Below, piece by piece: positions 13,265 through 26,375 of a stretch of 64,000 nucleotides of DNA. Numbering within the stretch: the first letter of the stretch is position 1; each line of letters begins with the position of its first letter. The position numbers were made by a program, and so were the translations under genes. The DNA comes from Patagioenas fasciata. Taxonomy: Eukaryota > Chordata > Aves > Columbiformes > Columbidae. Under the pieces are notes generated by a model that saw only the letters and a program-made list of their open reading frames with translations, had not been told where the DNA came from and ran no database searches. The DNA lies in NCBI RefSeq assembly GCF_037038585.1, contig NC_092526.1, positions 38,391,501-38,455,500 on the forward strand, written 5' to 3'.

Positions 13265-16200
13265 TACCATGTTTTAGGCAAAGATGCAAAAATACATAGA
13301 CAAGGGGGAAAACATGGACTGGAAATAGCAACTTGTGATGCCAATATAGAGTGCAATGAAATAGCAGGACGAAGAGCAGGCACGACCTGGGCAGGAGCAT
13401 CACTAACCGCACAGTTTCCTGCTCACTCCATTCACCAGCGTGCTGAGCAGCCCTTCAGCAGAAGTTCCCGAACTCCTTTTCTGTTCCTTCTTTATCAGCA
13501 TTTTGATAAGCTGGCTTGTTGGCACTCCTGAGCTGAGGAGTGTCGCCATGAAGTGCCTCTTCCCGTGTTACTAACAGTTACAGCCTTCCTCTACTGTGCA
13601 ATTAGCAGATGAACTTTCAGAGGCCAATTATAAGAAACATCTTGGAAGCAGATGAGAGCCACTTCTGCTTATCCAAGCTCTTAGCCCAGCCTTGCTGTCC
13701 TGTCGCATGTGTACAGCGGGACTGCTTGTGCAGAGTGAGATGTCTCTTGGCTTAGTTTGCAGGGTAATACATTCTGAGATGATAATATTTGACTGGGTCA
13801 CGGCTAGAGGTTTGTGGTTGAAAAAGAAATCTTAAATTATTCATATTCTATCAGGGGTAAAAAGGCCATGTAATATTGGATTCTGCATATTTTATCATCA
13901 AGTTGTATAAGTGAACTATTAAACTGCATGCAATTCTTGCAAGTCTTTGTTTTATAGATTAGTTTTACAAAGCATTTTATGTTCCTGCTGAACATAAACA
14001 GCCTCTCATATCTCCACCTACTGTACCAAGTATTTTCCTGATTAATTCATGAAGACTATAATATTCAAAAGGAACCAGGGAGAAGAAATACAGAGCTTTG
14101 GCAGAGCAATCGATCCGTGTTCAAGTGGGGAAAGCAGATTCCGTGATCATTTTCATTCAACAACGCGTGTGTTGGTACTTCATTGGTGTCATATCTGGTC
14201 CTCTATCTGGTATGGCAGCAACAGAAAACGTCCCCAGGAGCAATGACAGCTGCTTCAGAGCCACTCTGTGATCAAATCCAACATCATCCCAGATAGGTGC
14301 TCTCGTATCTCTGGATGTCTCCCAGGCCCCAGAGCAAGGCACACTCCATGCGTAGGACATTGTTTTCACTTTCACAAAACAGATGATCGCAGCCTGAGCC
14401 TGGCCAGCCACAGGCATGCAACAGAGCCAGAACAGTAATCCCAGTATTGCTGACTGACCCACTGAAGGGAAGAACCAGCAGAAACAAGGGGAAAGCCCAG
14501 TCTCCCGAGGCTTTGCAGGCTCCAAATTGCTGGCTGTCTCACAAAAGGCTGAGTATTGTGCTCAGCCAAACACGCGCTCATTGCAATTCTATTGCTTATT
14601 AGTTGACAGCTCTTGGAAAACCTCTGTCTGAAGAAGATGCTGGAAAAACAGACCCCCAAACAATGTACCTCATTCTGTATGTCTGTTTTTCTGATAGGCT
14701 CTGTGCATAACCCAGCAGCAGAGCATTAGGGTGAGCAGTATTGCTTTGGGAAGCACCCGGGGAACAAGGTTTTGATGTCTTTCTACTGTCTATAGTCTGG
14801 CAGGAACGAGGGAGAGAGCAGGAAAGGTCGGCTCAAGGTGCTTAGCTGTTGTGCCCTCGCCTCCACATTGATTCTGTAATGAACTAGGTGTCTATCCTCT
14901 CGCACTGATGATGAGCTGTGCTTGCTAAGTGTTTTCAGAGCTCAGTTTAAAGCAGATGTCATTCTGCTAAATTAAGGAGGCATTAAAAAAAAAAAATTGC
15001 ATGACAGTATTACTGGTATTGTTATCCTTCCCCCCCAGAGGCTCCAGGTGCTCTTAATTCTCACTGCTAAACACTCAATTCCTTTAGAAAAATCTGACAA
15101 ATAAAGGTTAAGTACGTCCAACTCATTATTTTTGGCAATGCCCCTTTAACTCAGGTGTCAGCTGGAGGAGTTCTTGCCACTGTTCTCTTAAAATCCCACT
15201 AGATACCATAGCAACAGCTGGATCACATGCTCCTCCGGTGTGCTCCCTAGAAGCAAATGTGAACAATGCTGGCTAATAAAGTCTCCCAAGTGTTGGACAG
15301 GAAAAGGACTTAATTCAGCCTCTACCCTTTTTTTTTTTTAATAAGTGCCACCAAAGGCTGTCATTTCTTATGACACAGATAATCCAGATCTGCAGGCAAA
15401 ACAGATTCAGGTTAGTTCCTTGCTTAATAAAAAGGCCATCAAGGTAGCTGGTGTTTTACAGCCATTTTCAGTCCCTGTGTAAGTATTTATCGGAAGCCTG
15501 AGGCTGAATTGTGTTTCCATATTCAAATGTGTTTGCAGTGCCTGAATAAATACTATCTATGCCTTCTTGATGGCTTGGTCCTGCTGTTAAATTGATTACA
15601 CTCCTTGGTATTTTTTTAAACTTTACCTCAAAGAAGGAATTCAGAACTATTCATATGTCAGTTGAATGCTCCATATTCAATTATCTTTTAATTATTTTCC
15701 GTGCGTGTGGCAAACATTTAAAGTAATACAGATCAGTTTGGCCTAGTAACTATGTCATTGTTTTTTGAATCACAGAATAAAGCTTTTCACGTGTCAAGTG
15801 AACATTTAATAATGCCATCACTTAGAGGAAGAGTTCGTGATCCTTGCCTCGACCAATGCGGAAAATCTGTGTACAGCCTTGTTTATGTTCATATTTAGGC
15901 AAGCAAAAAATAATAATTCTGTCTTTTAATCTGATTTCTGCTTCCAAGGATCTCCCATAAATTCCTCCCTATAACAGTAAACCATATGCAGTCTCAGCTG
16001 CGTCATACTCCCTAGCTTCAAAACCGACTTGCAATGTGTAGTCTGCAACTATGTCAGACATTGTGTAATCAATCTGTACTTTAATTATGGGATCTTACAA
16101 GGACAAATAAATCATACCTCCATGCAGCATGATGGAAGGACTAAAACCCAGACCAGGGAAAGAGAATATTAAATCTATTCCCTTATGCAACTAGATGGAG

Positions 16201-17185
16201 GTTTAGTAAGAAATCAATGCTAATACTTCTGATGAAAATCCAGAGCAGACTCTGTGATTTGTGAAGTCTGAAGTGGCTCTGAAATTGCAGATGCCTGTGG
16301 AGTTCTTAGACTAATACTTGTTTATAGTATCTGCATCCATTTAGATGCAAAAACTTAAGAGATCTACTTATTTTCCTTCTGGTTTACAAAGTCTCTTTTC
16401 ATTACATACTATCAAGTTAGAAATCCCGGGAAGAACTCTTAGTAGTGATTTCTGCTGATGATTTTAGCTCCCTTTTCTTTCTGAAGACTATTGAATAGTG
16501 TGTGTTCCTCACAAAGGGTCTGCTTCTGCCACTCGCTTGGTAGTGCCACAATAAATTTTTGGTGATCACGGGAAATGCTCACTGGTAAGGTCAGGGTGAG
16601 TGAAACAGCCTGCGGTCAAGTAAAAAGACAACCAAGTGAAATGACTACGTGCGCTCGTGGCGCAGCGAGCTGTCTGACAGGCGCTTGCACGCATGGCTTC
16701 CGCAGGCCTGGAGCGGGGCCTGAGCTCTGTAAAGAGGCACTCATGCTTGAACAGAGTGGGCGCGAAGGGTGGAAGGATATTAATAGCATCGTAATGTTTG
16801 CTCGGTGGGGCAGACACAGGTTTGGATGGGGCAGTATTGGGCATTCGCAGGGTCTGTGTCTGAGCGTCTCCCGCACGTGTCTCTGGGAGAATGGGATATA
16901 ATGGGAGGGAGCATCCTGGCAGGCAAAGAGACACCAAAGGCATGGAGCATCCTGACGCTCAAAGCAGCTCAAAGCTGGGCTCCTCCTGGCCTGTCTGTCA
17001 CTGCCACAGGCTGTTGTGTAGCTGCTCATGAGCAAACAGTCTATGGGGTGGCCCACACTGGCCAGCCTCAGGACAACTCCTCTGGGCCATGTGAGCCCAG
17101 AGTGCTCATCCTGCTGCTGCCCCTTGTGGGGGCACACAAGTCTGTGGTCCCCAGAGCGTTAGTTCAGCATTTCTCATGGGAACAG
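13265..17185. other. Gene-free stretch with a GC-richer end
   Basis: No gene is recognised. Simple tracts: A12 at 14985-14996 and T12 at 15328-15339. From about 16,570 to 17,185 the sequence is clearly richer in G+C and has scattered CpG (around 16,650-16,730), directly next to the CR1 copy that starts at 17186. Open frames in that patch (up to 173 codons, minus strand) are explained by the composition. Confidence 0.45.
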
Positions 17186-17602
17186 CATAGAATCACAGAA
17201 TATCAGGGGTTGGAAGGGACCTCAAAAGACCTTTAATAAGACCTCATCCAGTGCAATCCCCCCGCCGGAGCAGGAACACCCAGATGAGGTTACACAGGAA
17301 GGTGTCCAGGCGGGTTTGAATGTCTGCAGAGAAGGAGACTCCACAACCTCCCTGGGCAGCCTGGGCCAGGCTCTGCCACCCTCACCAGGAAGAAGTTTCT
17401 TCTCATACTTAAATGGAACCTCTTGTGTTACAGTTTGAACCCATTGCTCCTTGTTCTATCACTGGTTGTCACCAAGAAGAGCCTGGCTCCATCCTCCTGA
17501 CACTCACCCTTTATATATCTGTAAACATTAATATAAGGTCACCCCTCAGTCTCCACTTCTCCAAGCTCAAGAGCCCCAGCTCCCTCAGCCTCCCCCAGCA
17601 GA
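17186..17602 (-). mobile_element. 5'-truncated CR1, 3' end with part of ORF2
   Basis: Seen: the plus strand starts with ATAGAATCACAGAATATCAG and continues with the reverse complement of the CR1 3' region, including 'CAACCTCCCTGGGCAGCCTG' and 'CTCCATCCTCCTGACACTCA'. The same blocks occur in opposite orientation at 50,210-50,558 and 59,750-60,085. It covers roughly the last 415 bases: the ORF2 C-terminus and short 3' UTR. No intact frame remains. The copy is more alike to the two large CR1 copies than to the old copy at 250-1525, so it is of intermediate or young age. Confidence 0.93.
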
Positions 17603-20600
17603 TGTGGCTGAAACAATGGCAGTGCTCTATGGAAAACTAGACTAGCTCATGCTAGGGAGATGAGATGTTCTGTACAAGCTGGAGCAGCTGTTTGCCCCTG
17701 CCCTGCCACCAGGGACACATCTGCCCCTGCCAAACCATCCAGCTCCAAGAGGGGTGTAAACTGATATTTCGCTTTACAGGCTCTTCACCTTCAGCCCAAT
17801 TGCAGTTGACTTGAGGAAAAGCAAGGCCAGAAATCTAGTTCTGTCTGCCTAAGGGTTGCTGAACAACTGGGCTAGTTAAACCAGGCTAAAATAAAAATTA
17901 ACAGGCAGTGCCCTGGGGATGGTCTTATAAGCGATAAGTGAAGGAAATAGGAAAGTAACAATCACCAGCTCCTAGGAGGATGAATTGCATTAGTTAGACA
18001 GACTTAAAGTCAGGAATAACAATTGTACTTAAAACTGGACACAATTTATTGTTTTATTTGTAGTTGTTGTCCGCAAGCATTGTTGTTCAAAACTCTTAGG
18101 CAGACCAGGTATATTATGTTTGTGGAAGGACAAAATCATTCTTAAAGCATAACGATAATAACAAAGAGGTTGTTTCATCTCAGATCTGTTTACTGACCTT
18201 TCACCACCAGAAAATGCCTTTTTACTACAGTCTGTGGCAAGAGAAATTCCAGAGAATTGTAATGTGTGCAATTAACACAGGGTCAGCATTGCAGCGACTC
18301 TAAACCAGGGTAGCTACAACTCAGAGATACATTTACTTATATCAGCTGTCTGGCCCCAATAACGTAAAATATGATCTGCTCTGCAGAATGAGACTACTGT
18401 TACTGGAGGATCCCGTGACCAGCCTTTGTATGGTGAGAAAATGCGGAGTTAATAGGATTTTGCTATTAGTGCATTTGATCTGGTACTGTGCTTTGTTTTA
18501 TTCCAGAGCAGCCTGGCAGTTATTTCGCATCAACAAAGCAAAACCTGTAAGAGCATTTCTACTTACTGCAAACGTTTTCCCAAGCGTTCAGTTGCTCCCT
18601 GGGCAGCGGGAGCAGAGCGGGTGCCCTGGAGGGGAGGCTGCCAGTTCAGCTCTGGCACCGTCACCCTGACGCCCCTCACAAACCTTGAAATGCGAACCAG
18701 AAAAACAGAGCTGCACCTCTTTATTTCTTCACAACTGCTTAAAATAGAAATACTTTGACCTATTTTTTTAAGCTACTCCTGTCTTGATATTCTCATGTAG
18801 AAGAAAAAAAAGGCTGCGTGTCACTCTTCATGGCAGCCCTTTTCTCAAAGATTTAGGGCTGAATTCAGCCCAGCAGCCCTACGCTAGAGAATATCCACCC
18901 GGCCACACTGAAAGCAGGGGTCATTTGACAGAGGCTCAGCACAACCCTTTTCAAGCCTTGAACAGCACAACAACTCAAATAATACTCACTGCCTGCTTTG
19001 CTCTTTTCATGCTCTCCCCTAGCTTGGCATTGCAATAATAAAAAGCCTCTTTAGAAGATAATGCACACTTTGTGTCACGCACCCTTCCTGTAATTTGCAG
19101 GAGCTAAGGACACTAGTCAGGTCCAAGAATAACAGGCATTTCTGCTGCATTCAAAGATACCTTGGCAAAGTCTTCTGATAGATTAGAAGAAAAATAAACA
19201 GTTTAATGCAATCCCCCGGCAGCATCGCACCCGTCTGGCATTGAATGCAGATGAGGTCAGTGTTGAAGAGGGCTTTGCCTGTACAGCATCTGGTGCCTCC
19301 ATGCCCTGGGGCAGCAGAGCTGAGAGGGGAAACCCCACAGGGGCAAAGAGCCTGTCCCAGGAGCACCCTCAGCGCTGTCTGGGGTGGGCACGGCTCTCTC
19401 CTCCCGAAACCGCACAAGGACCGGGTGCGGCGTCCAGCAGAGCATCTCCCACGTTTTACAGAACCTCTGTTCTCTCTCCCACCAGCTGCTGCAGCCCCTC
19501 ACATACAGTGCTTGCCTTGTTCTTCTGAAGCAAGTACAAGCCTTTCCTGCTGCCTCCTCTCACTAATGGTGGAAAATCCACAGGCCAACATGGTAACGCT
19601 CCTCATGACAAGATGGGAGCTTTTCTCCTGACTGAACTTCTTCTGTCTCTGAGGTGTTTAGAGATTCATGGAAGGAAAGCTGCCTCTTCCTGATACCGTG
19701 TCTGACGATGTGACAACCTGGACTGTCAGCACAGGGCAGATGTTTTCAGCAGCAGCCGGTCAAAAGTAATTAGTGCACCAGAGGTATAAGCAATTCTGCG
19801 CTGTCTGTTCCTCAGCAACAGTGGCCTTAGGCTGTGGCTGCCTGAGCAGCAACATGAAAAAGTGATGTAGTCTGAGGGATCTCTTACACTCACCTGAATT
19901 TAGCTCATGGCACAGTTTGATCATTCAGCTCATTCAGAACACCCATCTTTGACCTCACTTGCTTCTCAGTTAATGCCCTCTGCTCCTCCTTGGTACCAGC
20001 ATGGGTATGACAGAGGTCTTCTGGAGGAGAAAACGGAGGTTATCAATTTGCTGGGCGGACTGTAGTAGCTGGACTCAAACGGGCAGCTCCTTGCCAGAGT
20101 GGATTTTGTTTTGCTTTTCACGGGTTACAGCTGTTTCTGGGCAAGATTTCTCTCTTTCTCTTATTTGCATAGCAGATTGCAAACTTTTCAGACTACTTCA
20201 AATGGCAGTCTGGTTGAACATGAAATCCTTGCCACCAAGGGGTCTGTCATTTGGCAGACAAATAACATAATTTCTAAAGTTTTAAAAGAAATAATAAATC
20301 TTCAACCCTCTGTGTCTTACAGCTATTCTGGGTCTGTGCAGCTCACAGCTGTTTTTCAGGAAGGAGACAGATTTATGTAGAGAACTAATGTGCATGTAAA
20401 TCTCTTTTCCATAAATGCTGCTTCTTCCTGCATTGAATCTTGGCCTTGGTAAGAATTGTTGTAACACCCAGAACTTTTTAGCGTTGCTTGAAGAGACTAT
20501 CTGCTGTTAAGCAACTCCTCTGTTGGGTCTCCCTGAATTGGGGAAGGAATAAAAACGAATTCAGAGATCGCATTGCAATCAGTAACAGATTCATACTGTT

Positions 20601-23600
20601 CAGATTCAGAAACATTTGTACTGAAAGCCTGCAGTCTGTTCTTCTCTTTGTGAAACTCCCATTAGATATCCCGATGGAAGAGAAGCACTTCTTTATCTGT
20701 GTGGGATCTTCCAAAGAGAACTCCGTATGATTCTGCTAGATTGTCATCTCACTCATTTGAATATTGCCTCATCTTGAGAAGGAGCATCCATCTGACATGG
20801 CTGTAAGGACTTATTTCTGTCCCGTAGAGGAATTTCATTATGTGCGATACAGATACTGCTCCAAGTTTACGCTCAGGGTTTCAGGATTCCGGACAGACTG
20901 TAAGTTCTAAGAGGAGCAAGTTCACGGTGGAACACAGCTCTAGCAAATAATGGGAACATCAGTGAGCCACATAAGGGTATAAATGCAGAGACTACCGGGC
21001 AAGCTGTCATAACGTTCAGCCTGGATGTGGTCCTGGATGGCATCACCTTGCCCACCAGGTTTGTCTCAGAGAGGCTCCCCTATGGAATTTCTTTCAGTAC
21101 ATCAGGACCTGTTGCCTAACTATCTACTTTGCCAGAGAGTTTCTTTCTGTGCTGGATGAATCCAGGTGCAGAGCTCACCCAGACCTTGAAGGCAAGTTTC
21201 ATTTCATTTTCAAGAAAGCGTCAAACGCTTGATCTGTTCTCTCAGCACATCCCAAGAATGGCAAAAACCTGCAGCTGGCTCACCAGCCTCTAGCGCTGCC
21301 AAATCAGAAATTCTGCCCAACCTTAAATCTGCCACAAATGAGTCTGCATCTGAGACTAAACAGTGTACTCTGTCTCAAACACCAGAGCAAGAGAGCAGCT
21401 TCACCCCTAGAAACAATTCAGCCCAGTATGACCTGCATACTGAAAAGCATCCGTTAGCATTAGCATGCTGATTTACACATGGCAAGGCAAAGACGCTGGC
21501 AGCTAAAATTAAGATGCATAGGGCACGGAAGAGTTTTGTTCAGCTTCTTGCTCATGTTGCACCAAAAAAAAAAAAAGAGAGGGAGAAAAGATGCCTTTTT
21601 TTTTAACATAGCATTACATATAAAAACCTAATTCCTTTCAATTAGCAAATCATTTTTTTTTCTTGGAGGGTTAAATCCTGCTTGCCTCAAGCAAATGAGT
21701 AATCCAATTGGCTTCAATGTGACAACTCCCAAAAGGCAAACAGGATTTGACTCCCTCCAGAATGCAGTACACAGATTTGTGAATGAGCCATTTGAAACGC
21801 TGGATATTTTGTGTGCTAGCTCTGGTGCTGCCCTGTAAACCCATGATGACTGTGTCAGCCAGTTTTTCTTGTGCTGAAGCTTTAAATGGCTTCCTACGGC
21901 TCCAAATTTAAACTAAGACCTCTCACTACAAATCATAATTTTGGCCATGTTGGTTTTGTGAAATGGAGAGAAGAGGGAGGAGAAGGCAGCACTCTCTGAA
22001 AAGCAGCAGTTAGGGCCAATTTACTTTTACTGAATGTTTTAATTTCTTGAGAACCATGTAATCTACTAGGGCTCTCGCGAAACTGCGAGTTCTCTATCTC
22101 TAATATGAAAGAGCAAGAATGATTGAGCCACATTGTGTAAACTTGCCCAGTTTGCTGGCACCAGGGACTTTCTCATCTCATCACTGACCGAATGTCTATG
22201 GTATTACTAAGCACTCTCACAAGAAAGCAGACATTTGAGCTTGCGGTTTGTCTCACATTTGCGACTGACAGTACAGGCTGTTTTCAGAATAGCCTGAATT
22301 TCTTTTCTTCAACAACTTCAGTTACTTCATAAAAGACACTTAGAGACACCTCCCAGCACACACCTACAGCGGTTGCATCACTACAGGAGAGAGATCCCTT
22401 GACAAAACGTTCACGCGGGCAGGAAACCAGATTGAGAAGGTAGTCAACAGTCCATATGCATGAAACCCATCCAAGGAAAATAGCTCCAGTGATCTAACTC
22501 TGAGAGCTGAAGGAATGTAGAAAATCACCCACTGGCTGTTTAAAAACAGTCAGATGCGTAGAGACACTGAGTCCAAACAGCAAGAAAGATAAGAGAAAAT
22601 TGCCACAAATGATGTGCCAAACACATCATATGTTGATTTAATTACGCCCAAAGACAGAATTAGTGCCATCAGACAGAACGTACATGTCTTTAGGTGGTCT
22701 ATACTTGCCCTGATTGCACAAATTGAAATCTTCCACTGCCCCATATCCCCTAACAGGTAGGAGGCTTAGGCAGCTTGCATTTCTAGAAGAATATTTCATC
22801 CTCTTTTTCTTTTCTTTTTTAATGAAAGTAAAGCCTACAGAAGGAGAGGGGGAGTGGAGAAAGTTGTTATATAAGCAGTGAGGATCGGCAGCTCTGATTA
22901 GGCTTCTACTCTGGGCTGCAAAATATATAACCAAAGAAAATAAAGAGGCAGGTGCTTACACCAGGACTGAATATGGCTTGAGGTTTTGTTTCCTGGGCAC
23001 TTCTTACACAGACATTGTCATGGGGCCTTTCTGTGTTATGGTCATCAAGGTACATAACACCACCACATACAGTACAGCTCACTGGGAGCGAGTGTATTGG
23101 CAACTGGCCTCGTAGTTTTAAACGTGTGCTGCTCGTTACTAAATTCAAGCATCGTATTTTAAAGAAAATCTGCCCTTAGCAGAATGAAGTGCTGGAAATT
23201 TAGGGCAAGTTTGCAAGTTGTGCCATTCTCTCCAGAGAAATTTCACAGGCAGGGCCATGTAATCCATGACTATTTGAAGAAGAAAACTGTTGCACACCTT
23301 CTTAAATTACTTCCAAGGCCTTTGATGTCAGTAATATTGGCTTTTATTTTGGTAAACATGAAACTGACTCCCAAGCCTTTAAAGAGCAAATATCATTGGA
23401 AAAAAGACAGAAGTCATCCATGAGCTAATTTGCTCTTTTGCCCAACTAAGACGAGATAGTTCCCTGGAGTCTATTTTCCTTTTTGTTTTCTCCGGTCTAG
23501 TCAAATGTCTTAATTAATAGATCTCAGTAGAAAAAAACAGAGACATGAAATTAAAATATTCCAAAGCTCATGATGTGATCTGAAGTGTTTTCTAGTTCCA

Positions 23601-26227
23601 CGGTGTGAAATTTGCCTCGCAACAGCGTGTGGGAAGCCCTGAGATCTCAGCTTCTGCTGGCACTGAGCTGGGCTGGAGACGATGAAGCTGCACAAACCGC
23701 ATCTGGGGGAATCTCCCAGATTTAGGGGGTTCTGCACCACCCAGACGGCATTTCCAGGTCACCCTGTGGGAAATTACTGCCTCAAGTCTTGTTCATTGGA
23801 ACTAGGTACTCCAAATCCCCTGGTTAGCTCTACAAATCTTTTCTTTTAATCTTATAAAAACATTTAAAATCTTCATCTTAAAGATCATAAAAGACTAAAC
23901 AGAGCTTAGCCTCCCTCTCCTGAAATCCTGTTGGTGTAAATTGGAGCGAGATACCGGGCTAAGGTGATTTAAAGGGGCAGAATCTTTACATTTACAACCA
24001 AGACTGTTTAGAGGTTAAAAACTTTTGCTTTCAGAACTTGCAGGGCCATGTAGGAAGAGTGAAACAGGGTTGTAACCATGAACCCAGCTAGTCAGCTGCA
24101 CTTTCAGAAGTTTCAATCTGGTAGAAAGTTATCGATTTCCTTTCTGTGGAAACCAGAGGCAAATGTTTCAGTAAAAATGTCTCTCTTTTCAACAAACATA
24201 AGTCTAGAAGTGTAGGGGTTTTTTCCCAGTGTCAATTGCCAGTAAGTCCCATAAACATCTACAAGAACAAGTACATTGAGAGGAACAAAAACCAAGCTTT
24301 TTGCTGGAAGATACCATGAGTTCGGCTGAGACGTCTGAGCACATTTGATGACCCGTGCTGCTGCTGGATTCATAATCCTTTCCAGATAACTCTTTGAAGA
24401 AAGAAAGCTTAACCCCATTTGACCTACGTTTACTCAGGGTATCTCTTCCACTTCAGCAGCTTTAGCCACATGCAAAGGACCTTGATTTTGCAACAGTTTT
24501 GATGGATTTTCAGGGACACAAATGCCCCTGATTCTGGGGGAGGACTGAGGTGGTTTGTGCCTCTGGAAGTTGACTTGCAGTTCGTTAACCCAGGTTGCAG
24601 CTGTTGGAGTCTGTTGTGCCAAAATAATGAAATGCAGCCCCGATTTCCTTTCTTCTGGGTCAGGTCCTGAGAGCGAGTGACGTTCACAGCTCTGAGAGCA
24701 GCTGGGGTCACTAGCTCCCAGAGAATTAGGCTGTCTCCTATGGAAAGCCTTTGGTCTGTTGTGGTCTGTTGCTCTGATTTTCTAGCGATGTGTATTTTTA
24801 TACATGTCTGTGAAAACAAACACAGTTTACCCGACTGCCACGCAGATCCCTTGTGATCCCTTGTCAACCATATCAAGCCAGTGTTACGCTCGAGCCCAGG
24901 AATGACTCATTTTTTTTACAACTGTGGTCTTCTGAGAACATTACAAAGGCTACAGCGGAAATGGTTTAATTCAGAAGTATTTCCTGAATCACCATCAGTG
25001 GCTTATTTTTCCTGGGTCTCCATTTCCTTTGCTTTTCCAATGGTTTGGGTGTTCTATATTTAGCCGGTTCGCTGAAGCACATGTGGAGAACTGAACTACA
25101 AAAGCTTTTCCCCTGAATTTCTGCCTTCGTAGTAGAACCCCCTGTAATTAGACTGTCTTGTCGCTCCCACTCATCGCTGCTGAATACAGCTGCGTAAGGT
25201 TTCAGCAGCGCACATTGCATTTTTAATTCACTGCGTGCCGCTCCCTCGAACGAGAAGCAGCTGAAATCCGCTGCCAGGGTGACTCAGCACGCGAAGAACT
25301 GCAATCGCAGCCCTGCAGCCTCTCCCAAATAACCTGCCCCATTTACTTCGGGAGTCAGTCAACTCTAAACGGCAGGTATTAGATCAAGGTGTGGGTGGGT
25401 GGGGATTGGAATGAGCCTGGCCGAGGTGAGGGAAGGGACACGCGATGTCCCTGAGCTAGGTAGCATTGGCGAAGGGAGCAATGGGGTGCTTGGAGCCCAC
25501 CCTGCAGCCCCGGGCAGGGTGCTTGCTGGTCTGTAGCCCCCCCAAACTAAAATATCAGGCAAAGGTATTACTGCGGTTGAAGGGGGAGAGAGATACACAG
25601 GGGCAGAGCCTGTATGAACCTGCCTGCTGCTGCAGGGGGGTAAAACGGCAGGTTTCCCAGGTGGCTCGAGCAGGATGGCCGGCGGGCAGGAGAAGCGCTC
25701 AGGAGGCAGTAACTGGCTTTATCTGCAGCACTGTTTGGGGAGGGAGGAGAGAGGGCACTATCCTGCACAGCCTTTGGCATATGAACAAAAGACATTAGGT
25801 ACCCAGCGGTTAGTCCACTGAAAAGGTGGATTCCCTGCCTTTGCAACAACGGATTTTCATTTCCAAGAGGACAGGATCTTTGGAGGGATAAGAGATTACC
25901 AATCTAATGCTTCTCAGTCTGCCTGATCGAGTGTAATTTTCCAGCAGTGCTTATCAGTGTCCAAACTTGTTTTTCATAGGAATGTAATGTTTTTACAAGG
26001 TCGTGTTTAGTGGCCTCAAAAGGGCCTTCCTGTATGTGTGGAGATATTGATTTTAGTATCTTCACTGGAAGTTGATGGTTATTTACAAGCCTACTATAGG
26101 GGAGCAGGCTTAGTGCTGCTTTATTTGTGTGTGACAGCATTGTCATATGCTTGCCATATTTTCCTTCAGAGTAGAAGGAGCTTTCTGTGGATCCCTAAGC
26201 TAAACCCCTCTCTGCAAAAAGGTTTCC
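17603..26227. other. Gene-free stretch
   Basis: No gene is recognised. An A13 tract lies at 21564-21576. GC-richer patches lie at about 19,240-19,460 and 25,240-25,760. The longest frame (148 codons, minus strand, 24430-24876) has no recognisable motif. All other frames are about 130 codons or shorter and inconsistent with one another. Confidence 0.5.
25279..25289. promoter_or_regulatory. NF-E2 / AP-1-MAF type binding motif
   Basis: The sequence GTGACTCAGCA matches the known NF-E2/NRF2 core (TGCTGAGTCAY on the other strand), which extends an AP-1 site with a MAF half. It sits at the start of a local GC-rich patch. A single motif can occur by chance, so an enhancer role is only a suggestion. 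Confidence 0.25.
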
Positions 26228-26375
26228 TTATTCAGAGATAAGGAGACTAAAACAAGAAATGATTCAGTGATTTTCCAGAGTTCACACAATGACTTGGAGC
26301 CTGTCTCATGGCTCTGATGGAAGAAGGGGGGTTTTGTGTCTGAATCTAGTGGCTGGAGCCCTTTACCCTTTCTGT
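26228..26375 (-). repeat. MIR-like SINE remnant, reverse orientation
   Basis: Seen: the plus strand reads 'AGATAAGGAGACTAAAACAA', then 'CAGTGATTTTCCAGAGTTCA' and 'CACAATGACTTGGAGCCTG'. Read on the minus strand this follows the MIR consensus order: head, 'TGTGTGAC-TTGG-CAAGTCACT' region, then 'CTCAGTTTCCTTATCTG'. Divergence is high, but several blocks keep order and spacing. It is the second such remnant in the window. Confidence 0.6.

Noticed and set aside
16616..17137. 173-codon minus-strand frame
   Set aside because: Lies in a GC-rich patch, overlaps frames on the other strand, and has no recognisable motif or splice signal.
24430..24876. 148-codon minus-strand frame
   Set aside because: No domain or family resemblance. 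A retroviral or LTR origin was considered but no LTR ends or pol/gag motifs were seen.
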